10,777 bases of DNA, taken from contig RPOS01000108.1 of NCBI GenBank assembly GCA_003820635.1, positions 1 through 10,777 on the forward strand, written 5' to 3'. The position numbers and the translations under genes were made by a program. Under the pieces are notes generated by a model. It was not told the origin of the DNA. It searched no databases and saw only the letters and a list, made by a program, of their open reading frames with translations. Origin of the DNA: Verrucomicrobiaceae bacterium. Lineage in GTDB: Bacteria > Verrucomicrobiota > Verrucomicrobiae > Verrucomicrobiales > Akkermansiaceae. Below, piece by piece: positions 5,573-10,777 of this stretch (the first letter of the stretch is position 1; each line of letters begins with the position of its first letter).

Positions 5573-5959
5573 ATGGACGCTGCGAAATTAGTACAAGTTT
5601 ATTTGAAGATGCGAGACGCTAAGGAATTGATGGTACGAGAGCACGAGACGAAGCTATCCGAACTGACCGCACAGATGGAAACGATTGAACAGGAACTTTT
5701 GGAAATCTGCAAAGCCACAGGACAAGACGGCGGCAAGACCACGTACGGGTCTTTCTCCAAGACGATCAAGACGCGCTATTGGACAAACGATTGGGACAAC
5801 ATGTATGGATTCATCAAGGAAAACGATGTGCCGCAGATTCTCGAACGACGAATCCACCAAGGAAATTTTAAGGAATTCATGGAAGCAAACCCTGATAAGC
5901 TGCCAGTCGGCTTGAACGTTGACTCGAAGTACAGCATCACTGTACGTCGGGCAAAGTGA
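5573..5959 (+). CDS. Small phage replication-module protein of unknown function
   Basis: This 128-residue protein starts with a long charged helix (residues 1-48) of coiled-coil character. A compact domain with a distinctive string follows (KTRYWTNDWDNMYGFIKEN), then LERRIHQGNFKEFME, and it ends PVGLNVDSKYSITVRRAK. I associate this arrangement with small phage proteins encoded just before a ssDNA-binding protein, usually annotated hypothetical. The ribosome site AAGGAGA (5561-5567) is the strongest in the window, which suggests high expression. It lies 25 bases after the helicase and 32 before the next gene. The Tyr/Trp-rich centre could bind nucleic acid or a partner protein, but there is no catalytic motif. 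No function is assigned. Confidence 0.85.
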   Translation: MDAAKLVQVYLKMRDAKELMVREHETKLSELTAQMETIEQELLEICKATGQDGGKTTYGSFSKTIKTRYWTNDWDNMYGFIKENDVPQILERRIHQGNFKEFMEANPDKLPVGLNVDSKYSITVRRAK

Positions 5960-5991
5960 CGCCTATACCCAATTAACCAAAAGGAACAACC

Positions 5992-6900
5992 ATGAGCAAT
6001 CTGACTCTATTCAATTCCGGCGTATCCCTGCCTGACTACCTGCGCAACGAAGACGACATCACCAAGTCACTGGCGGGGCAAAGCAACTCCAAAACCATCT
6101 CCATCAAAGGCGGCGTGTGGCGCATGGTGTCCGGTGGCGAGGAGATTGCCCGCAACGAAGACCGTGCCATGAATGTCGTGATCGTGGCCGCTGCCAAGAC
6201 TAATTCCCGTACGTTCTTCATCGGCAAATACGAAGAAGGCAAAGACGTGGGTCCGACTTGCTGGTCTGCCGATGGTGTTAAACCCAACGAAGAAGTGCCT
6301 GCCGAGCAGCGTCAGTTTGATAATTGCGCCAACTGCCCGCAGAACATCGAAGGCTCCGGCGACGGCAAGACCCGCGCCTGCCGCTTCAGCCGTCGCTTGG
6401 CTGTGTCCCTTGAGAACGACATCGGTGGTGACGTCTATCGCCTGCAACTGCCAGCCAAGTCTATCTTCGGCAAGCCGGTTGATGGCAAGATGAGCCTGCA
6501 AGCCTATGCCAACTTCCTGTCCGGTCACGGTGTGCCGATCAGCGGCGTGGTGACTGAGATGCGTTTCGATACTGCCGAGGCTGTGCCGGTGCTGCGCTTC
6601 AAGGCCGTGCGTCCGCTGACTCGCGAAGAGTGGGAGTTGTCGAAAGCTTCAGGTGTTTCTGAGGAAGCCCGCCGAGCAATCGAGTTCAAGTTTGCGGTCA
6701 AAGCTGACAAGACCCCGGCACTGCCCGTCGCGTTCACGCAGAGCCCAGCAGCAGTTGAGGTGGCAAAAGTAGAGAGTTCTATCGAAGAAGTAGTAGAACC
6801 GGTTAAAAGGACCAAGAAAGTAGTTGTTCCTGACGTACCCACAGATAAGCCGAATGTTTCGGATATTCTGAGCGACTGGAGCACGGACGACGATGAGTGA
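5992..6900 (+). CDS. Probable phage ssDNA-binding protein with Cys quartet and acidic tail
   Basis: This 302-residue protein has a body rich in alternating β-type segments (about residues 35-230). It ends in a long charged linker and an acidic tip, ILSDWSTDDDE. An acidic C-terminal tip that contacts replisome partners is a hallmark of bacterial SSB, T7 gp2.5 and T4 gp32. Four cysteines, Cys90, Cys112, Cys115 and Cys130 (DNCANCPQ in the middle), fit a zinc site, as gp32 also has, though the folds need not match. It lies between a small unknown protein and an HTH protein in the replication operon and has a good AAGGA site at 5981-5985, as an abundant binding protein would. The identification rests on architecture and context; I cannot confirm the OB fold by eye. 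Confidence 0.65.
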   Translation: MSNLTLFNSGVSLPDYLRNEDDITKSLAGQSNSKTISIKGGVWRMVSGGEEIARNEDRAMNVVIVAAAKTNSRTFFIGKYEEGKDVGPTCWSADGVKPNEEVPAEQRQFDNCANCPQNIEGSGDGKTRACRFSRRLAVSLENDIGGDVYRLQLPAKSIFGKPVDGKMSLQAYANFLSGHGVPISGVVTEMRFDTAEAVPVLRFKAVRPLTREEWELSKASGVSEEARRAIEFKFAVKADKTPALPVAFTQSPAAVEVAKVESSIEEVVEPVKRTKKVVVPDVPTDKPNVSDILSDWSTDDDE

Positions 6901-7135
6901 TTCACGCGGGTATAGCACAGCGCTAGTACAGCAAGTGGCTGCGGCTGACCCGTCGTTGCCGACTATCCGCCTAGCCAAAGTGTGCATTGACCGAGGCGTC
7001 TCGGTCTGGGAGGTGTCACGAAAGCTAGGCGTTAGTCGGCCTATCATCTATCAGTGGTTTCGTGGGAAAGTAACCCCTCGAACCAAGCATTTAGAACAGA
7101 TTCTTATTTTGGTTTCTCAACTTGAGTCGGCATAA
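6893..7135 (+). CDS. Small HTH DNA-binding protein, Cro/XRE-like
   Basis: This is an 80-residue protein whose residues about 34-68 form a Cro/C1-type helix-turn-helix: VSVWEVSRKLGVSRPIIYQW, followed by FRGKVTPRTKHLEQI. The recognition helix would be SRPIIYQWF. The N-terminus (residues 1-33) looks helical. The start overlaps the stop of the ssDNA-binding protein gene by 8 bases (ATGAGTGA), so it is probably translated by coupling. It is the last gene before the non-coding leader of the primase-helicase and therefore a candidate regulator of that leader or its promoter. That link is inference from position only. Confidence 0.8.
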   Translation: MSDSRGYSTALVQQVAAADPSLPTIRLAKVCIDRGVSVWEVSRKLGVSRPIIYQWFRGKVTPRTKHLEQILILVSQLESA

Positions 7136-7136
7136 T
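7109..7136 (+). promoter_or_regulatory. Possible sigma70-like promoter before the primase-helicase leader
   Basis: CATAAT at 7131-7136 matches 5 of 6 bases of the -10 consensus. TTGGTT at 7109-7114 gives a weak -35 box with a 16-base spacer. Transcription would begin near 7143, just before the folded leader. It overlaps the end of the HTH gene. The -35 match is only 3 of 6, so this is tentative. Confidence 0.25.
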
Positions 7137-7142
7137 CAGTAT

Positions 7143-7236
7143 CGAGGCTAGGCTGCGCTGATCCCGTAGCGACGAGGCGGACCACGGGGCCGCCGCCTCA
7201 CCTTTTCCCCGCTAACCGAATCCCGTGTGAGGCTAC
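7143..7236 (+). promoter_or_regulatory. Structured leader with alternative pairings before the primase-helicase
   Basis: No gene is visible between 7136 and about 7230, but the bases can pair in competing ways. The loop segment CACGGG (7183-7188) of the terminator-like hairpin can pair with CCCGTG (7222-7227), and its ACGGG with CCCGT (7163-7167). The two partners lie in a repeated ATCCCGT (7161-7167 and 7220-7226). TAGCG (7167-7171) can also pair with CGCTA (7210-7214) around the hairpin. CCCGTG (7222-7227) overlaps the start of the only Shine-Dalgarno-like GTGAGG (7227-7232). This resembles an attenuator or riboswitch expression platform, but pairing alone does not prove it. Confidence 0.35.
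7174..7206 (+). terminator. Terminator-like GC-rich hairpin with T-run
   Basis: GAGGCGG (7174-7180) and CCGCCTC (7193-7199) form a perfect 7-bp GC-rich stem with a 12-base loop, followed after three bases by TTTT (7203-7206). It would end or attenuate transcription from the ssDNA-binding/HTH genes into the primase-helicase gene. The T-run is short, so read-through is likely. Confidence 0.5.
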
Positions 7237-7374
7237 GTAAGCACCACCTTCCTAGACGCCATACTGCCGTCTGCTGGTACGTATTGTGTTGCACGTATCA
7301 ACAGCAAAAATAAAAAAGCAGTCCAACATAGGTTTTGCAGTACCAAAGAAGAAGCATCTCAAGCAGCTCAGGAG
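7231..7374 (+). other. In-frame N-terminal coding sequence of the primase-helicase without a canonical start codon
   Basis: The primase-helicase frame stays open upstream of its first ATG (7375) back to TGA at 7228-7230. The translation (STTFLDAILPSAGTYCVARI, then a helix with STKEEASQAAQ) looks like the usual N-terminus of phage primases of this type, which begin near an FLDAILP-like motif and lead into the NVYVAMATY strand. There is no ATG, GTG or TTG in this segment. The codon where a start is expected is GTA at 7237, preceded by GTGAGG (7227-7232) at slightly short spacing. CTG at 7264 and ATA at 7261 are other non-standard options. A GTG at 7225 is followed at once by TGA. The protein is thus probably about 46 residues longer than the ATG model, unless the sequence has an error or the gene is damaged. 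Confidence 0.65.
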
Positions 7375-10104
7375 ATGAACAAAGAGTTCTGGAATGTGTA
7401 TGTGGCAATGGCTACGTACGCAGACCCTGCGGCAGGTCGCACTGCCGCAAATGCAGTTGAGATGAAGTGCCTGTTCCTTGAGCTCGATAGCCATGACGGC
7501 GTGCCGTATGCGACGCCATCCGAGGCCAGCAAGGCGCTTAAAAAGTTTGTCGTAGACACTGGCCTGCCCAAGCCCACAATCGTGTTCTCAGGGCGCGGGG
7601 TGCAGGCATACTGGGCATTCACCGAGCCTGTTCCGATTGCGGAGTGGGTGCCGGTCGCACGGGCGCTCAAGGCGTTCTGTTTCGCCCACGGTCTGAAGAT
7701 CGACCCGCAGGTGACGGGTGACGCTGCACGTGTCATGCGCATGCCCGGCACGGTTAACTACAACTCTCCAGATCAGCCGCTGGCGGTGCTGGTACACCTC
7801 GGCCAGCCTGCGCCGTTCTCGGTGTTTCGTTCGTGGTTCCCGGCCCCTGCCTCTGAGCTTGTGCCTGCGGCAGCACTGGGTATGGACGACATCACTGCCT
7901 CGTTAGCGCGCAGCGGTGGCGATCTGCCGGACTGTGAGTTCTCGCTGTTGCTCGACAAGAGCCTGCGTGGGGCTGGCTGTGCGCAGGTCAAGCATGCCTA
8001 TGAGCAACAAGCGTCAGTGGTGGAGCCCCTGTGGCGGGCTGTGCTGTCGGTCGCTGCCACCTGCGTGGATGCCGATATTGCGATACATACCGTGTCTGAG
8101 GAGCACCCGGATTATTCCCCCGGGGCGACTATCGATAAAGCTCAGCGCGTTACCGGCAAGCCGTACACCTGCCAGTGGTTTCGGGATAACTACCCTGAGA
8201 ACTGCAAGGGGTGCACGCACAAGATCACCAGCCCCATCATGCTGGGGCGCATGGTTCCGGCTGCACCTGTTGTGGTCGAGGACGGTGCCGAGGTCTACAA
8301 GGTCGAGCACACCATCCCGGACGCAGACGGCGCGCATCTGGAAGTGACGGTCAATATCCCGGTCTATCCGTTCCCCTACTATCGGGGCGCATCGGGCGGG
8401 GTGTACTGCAAGAAGACTGACGCCGACGGCGAGGAGACAGTCATCGAGGTCTATCCTCAAGACTTATACCTCACCAACCGATTCTACGATTCGGACGACC
8501 ACGGCGACGGCGAGGGCGAACTACTGGGCGTCTGTCTGCACCTACCCCACGACGGCGTGCGTGTTTTCTACGCCCCTGCCACAGCCCTTCTTAATCGGGA
8601 GAAACTGCAAACTACACTGGTTAAGCACGGTGTCGTTGCCTACAGCAAACAATGGGATGTCATCATGGCCTACTTCGCTTCCGCAATTCGTAAGCTTCAA
8701 AAAGACGCCAGCGCCTGCAAGACCCGCAGCCAGATGGGGTGGACTCCTGATGAATCAGGTTTCGTTGTGGGTGAGATCGAATACACCATCGCGGGCCCCA
8801 AGCTCGCACCCCCTGCCAGCAGCACACGGCAGTTAGCCCCGGCCTTCCAGCCAGCAGGCAGTCTCGAAGAATGGAAATCAATCGCCAACTTCTACAACCG
8901 GCGCGGGCTTGAGCCGCATGCCTTCACGTTGTTCTGCGGCTTTGGCTCGGTGCTTATGCCGCTGCTGGGTGGTTTCGATGTGAAAGGTGCGGTTATCAAT
9001 CTGGTGTCGAACGAATCCGGCACCGGCAAGACCACCGCCATGATGGTCAAGGACTCCATCTTCGGTAATCCAGCCAAGCTGCTGGGCTCCTCAGACGATA
9101 CCTACTTGGCCAAGTTCCAGCACATCGGCATGCTGAACAACATCAGCCCGTCATTCGATGAGATGACCAATACCAAACCCGAGGAGCTGTCCGATTTCAT
9201 TTACTCGGTCACGCGAGGCCGCGCTCGGCACCGGATGGATTCGCAGGCTAACAAGCTGCGGAACAATAACACCACGTGGAGCAGCATCGTCGTCACCTCC
9301 AGCAACTCGGTGTTCTCCGATGCCATCAGCAGCATCAAGGCAACGTCTGGTGGTGAGCAAGCCCGACTCATCGACATCTACGTAGCAGGCAGTGCCGACA
9401 TCTCCAAGACTGAGGCGGATGAAATCTTCCGCAAGCTCGCTAGCAACTACGGCGTTGCCGGGCCGATCTTCGTCAGCTTCGTCCTGAAGAACAAAGCGCT
9501 GGTCATTGAGACACTGCACCAGATGCAGCGCAAGATCGATGAGACGCTGAACTTGGACAAGTCAGATCGCTTCCACTCCGGCACGTTGGCATGCTCCTTC
9601 ACCGGTGCCTACTTCGCACGTCAGATAGGGCTGATCGACATCGAGATCGCGCCGGTCTATCAGTACATGCTCAAAGAGCTGGCAGGCGTCAAGATTTCGA
9701 ACAAGGCGTCCGTCAGCCACGGTGACTCCCTCGCAGCGGAAATCCTTGGCCGATACATCAACGACAACTTGTCCAACGCCCTCATCATCGAGTCGCCCAA
9801 AAACGGGCTGCCCTCAGCCCCGATTGAGGCACCACGCAATGCGCTGAAGTTACGCTACGAGCCCGACCGCAAAGAGCTATGGATACCGGCACACGAGCTC
9901 CGTTCCTATCTGGTCGAGCATCAAGTCGATGTGCGGCAGACAATCAAAGGTCTGGTGAGCCTGAAGATCATAAAGAACGACGGCAAGGCGATAGCCAAGC
10001 GGATCGCAGCAGGATCAATCGGCAGCATGAGCGTGCCGTCCGTGCGCAGTTATTGTTTTGATAGCGATGCAGTGGGTGTAGCCAATGCGCTTGAAACTTC
10101 CTGA
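7375..10104 (+). CDS. Primase-helicase: AEP-like primase domain fused to a P-loop (DUF927-like) helicase
   Basis: The frame has 909 residues from the first ATG, probably about 955 with the N-terminal part upstream (see 7231-7374). The ATG at 7375 has GGAG directly against it and no spacing, so it is a poor start. Numbered from this ATG: AEP motif I FLELDSHDG (Glu36, Asp38), motif II SGRGVQAYW (72-80) with Gln77 where His is usual, motif III around Asp110, then RVMRMPGTVNY. Cys266, Cys277, Cys280 and His282 could bind zinc. The C-terminal ATPase has Walker A NESGTGKTT (546-554) and Walker B FDE (594-596), with TSSN of sensor 1 type further on. The protein would make primers and unwind DNA at the fork. 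The closest whole-protein type is the phage primase/DUF927 helicase fusion. The two motif changes leave primase activity open. Confidence 0.88.
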   Translation: MNKEFWNVYVAMATYADPAAGRTAANAVEMKCLFLELDSHDGVPYATPSEASKALKKFVVDTGLPKPTIVFSGRGVQAYWAFTEPVPIAEWVPVARALKAFCFAHGLKIDPQVTGDAARVMRMPGTVNYNSPDQPLAVLVHLGQPAPFSVFRSWFPAPASELVPAAALGMDDITASLARSGGDLPDCEFSLLLDKSLRGAGCAQVKHAYEQQASVVEPLWRAVLSVAATCVDADIAIHTVSEEHPDYSPGATIDKAQRVTGKPYTCQWFRDNYPENCKGCTHKITSPIMLGRMVPAAPVVVEDGAEVYKVEHTIPDADGAHLEVTVNIPVYPFPYYRGASGGVYCKKTDADGEETVIEVYPQDLYLTNRFYDSDDHGDGEGELLGVCLHLPHDGVRVFYAPATALLNREKLQTTLVKHGVVAYSKQWDVIMAYFASAIRKLQKDASACKTRSQMGWTPDESGFVVGEIEYTIAGPKLAPPASSTRQLAPAFQPAGSLEEWKSIANFYNRRGLEPHAFTLFCGFGSVLMPLLGGFDVKGAVINLVSNESGTGKTTAMMVKDSIFGNPAKLLGSSDDTYLAKFQHIGMLNNISPSFDEMTNTKPEELSDFIYSVTRGRARHRMDSQANKLRNNNTTWSSIVVTSSNSVFSDAISSIKATSGGEQARLIDIYVAGSADISKTEADEIFRKLASNYGVAGPIFVSFVLKNKALVIETLHQMQRKIDETLNLDKSDRFHSGTLACSFTGAYFARQIGLIDIEIAPVYQYMLKELAGVKISNKASVSHGDSLAAEILGRYINDNLSNALIIESPKNGLPSAPIEAPRNALKLRYEPDRKELWIPAHELRSYLVEHQVDVRQTIKGLVSLKIIKNDGKAIAKRIAAGSIGSMSVPSVRSYCFDSDAVGVANALETS

Positions 10105-10318
10105 TGAGATCAGGATTCTGACCATCCTCGGTGCGCAATACTTCATCCCTTGGGAGGACGTGCGCAAGGGGTGTTCATTCTTCTTGCCGACAACAGCAAC
10201 AGATAAGCAGGTGGCCGAACTACTGGCCCCTGCCGAAGAACATCTGCAAATCTCACTCGGTGTAGCTAACCGCTGCGAATACGGACGCTACGGCGTCCGT
10301 ATCTGGCGGCTTGAGTAG
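10085..10318 (+). CDS. Small phage protein of unknown function
   Basis: This 77-residue protein overlaps the primase-helicase end by 20 bases, the arrangement expected of a coupled gene. It has a hydrophobic strand near the start (IRILTILGAQYFIPW), a middle helix (DKQVAELLAPAEEHL), and a basic aromatic end (YGRYGVRIWRLE). I see no catalytic motif and do not recognise it. The sequence encoding YGRYGVR is itself a perfect 10-bp inverted repeat. It is the last rightward gene, and its stop codon (10316-10318) directly abuts the stop of the leftward gene. Confidence 0.75.
   Translation: MRLKLPDEIRILTILGAQYFIPWEDVRKGCSFFLPTTATDKQVAELLAPAEEHLQISLGVANRCEYGRYGVRIWRLE
10279..10302. terminator. Perfect 10-bp hairpin with UACG tetraloop at the convergent gene ends
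   Basis: ATACGGACGC and GCGTCCGTAT pair perfectly around TACG, so the + strand RNA has a C(UACG)G tetraloop, one of the most stable known. It lies inside the end of the last rightward gene and just past the stop of the leftward gene. No long T-run follows on either strand. It may stop or protect transcripts from both sides; that is inferred from position. Confidence 0.5.
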
Positions 10319-10777
10319 TTACTCCTTCTTCCCAAAAATCTGAGCCTTGGCAGCCTGCACCCATTCCAGATTCTTGTTCTCGTACCGCTCAACATCCTGC
10401 TTCGTCTTCAGGCGCTCAGCGCTGTCCGGGATAGACTTGGCGCCGTTGGCACTCTCAAGGTACTTAATGTACGCCCGAGTCTGCTCGATCTCTTGCAAGG
10501 CTTTGTTCACCAGCTCCGCCATCTTCAGCTTGTCCGCGTTCTTCTCGTAATACTTCATCGCGGCGTCGATGTCTGTTTTCTCCAGTTGCGCAAGCGCACG
10601 CTTGACCGGCATCACCTTGTTGACCAGATCGTAGAACTCTTCCTTCGGTCCAGTCGGCACTTCCGGTGTAAGGTACTGGCTCAGGAACCAATACTTGCTC
10701 AGCGGCCTGTCCGTCTTGTTCGGGTTGACCATCTGATCGACCAGCATATTCATCAGCGGCACGACGCCACCCAAGTA
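10319..10777 (-). CDS. C-terminal part of a large phage virion/polyvalent-type protein, 5' truncated
   Basis: The leftward frame is open to the right window edge and ends at TAA (10319-10321), giving about 152 residues. A TTG at 10772-10774 is in frame but is probably internal, since the frame continues past it to the edge with no visible start signal. The sequence has DRPLSKYWFLSQYLTPEVP, then EEFYDLVNKVMPVKRALAQL, a tetratricopeptide-like helical stretch (DIDAAMKYYEKNADKL) and two long charged helices to the end. This resembles the C-terminal region of large phage proteins of the LPD38/polyvalent type, which are often internal virion proteins injected with DNA. The match is from memory of the pattern, not a search. 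It converges on the replication operon, as expected for a structural module of opposite orientation. Confidence 0.6.
   Translation of the reverse strand, partial: YLGGVVPLMNMLVDQMVNPNKTDRPLSKYWFLSQYLTPEVPTGPKEEFYDLVNKVMPVKRALAQLEKTDIDAAMKYYEKNADKLKMAELVNKALQEIEQTRAYIKYLESANGAKSIPDSAERLKTKQDVERYENKNLEWVQAAKAQIFGKKE

Noticed and set aside
7225..7230. GTG-TGA before the primase-helicase read as a recoded stop (TGA as amino acid)
   Set aside because: TGA ends several other genes here (850, 5959, 6900, 10104), so a reassigned code is unlikely. No recoding signal was recognised.
10772..10774. TTG as the true start of the leftward gene
   Set aside because: The frame continues to the window edge, no ribosome site can be judged, and the protein looks like a C-terminal fragment.

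Overview
This window is most simply read as part of a tailed double-stranded DNA phage genome, or a closely related prophage. Short genes are tightly packed and often overlap. Replication functions sit together on one strand, a tRNA gene is present, and a virion-type gene converges from the right edge. Third codon positions are mostly G or C and Shine-Dalgarno motifs are mostly of the AGGA/GGAG type, which suits a proteobacterial host. I cannot name the host or a close relative from sequence alone.

Layout: (1) Positions 1-977 hold a truncated upstream gene, an HTH+DUF3310 protein, a VRR-NUC nuclease and a small charged protein, each overlapping the next. A tRNA-Thr(UGU) lies antisense at 913-988. 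(2) Positions 1012-3590 hold a family A DNA polymerase (3'-5' exonuclease plus polymerase) and a RecB/Cas4-like nuclease with four candidate Fe-S cysteines. (3) Positions 3591-3976 hold a strongly folded 128-base leader followed by a small free-standing HNH protein. (4) Positions 4003-7135 hold an SNF2-type helicase, a small coiled-coil protein, a probable ssDNA-binding protein with four Cys and an acidic tail, and a small HTH protein. (5) Positions 7136-10104 hold a structured, terminator-containing leader followed by a large primase-helicase fusion (AEP-like N-terminus, Cys cluster, P-loop ATPase C-terminus). Its family-like coding frame begins upstream of the first ATG, with no ordinary start codon. 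(6) Positions 10085-10777 hold a small unknown gene that meets, stop to stop, the 3' end of a leftward gene resembling the C-terminus of a large phage polyvalent/virion protein.

Taken together, the + strand genes form a nearly complete replisome: polymerase, primase-helicase, ssDNA-binding protein, a second helicase and two PD-(D/E)XK-type nucleases. The least explained parts are RNA-level. They are three consecutive hairpins covering the HNH leader and masking its ribosome site, a terminator-like leader before the primase-helicase with no canonical start, hairpins at the polymerase and Cas4-like gene starts, and a tRNA overprinted antisense on a small gene. I saw no CRISPR array, insertion sequence, integrase or attachment site.
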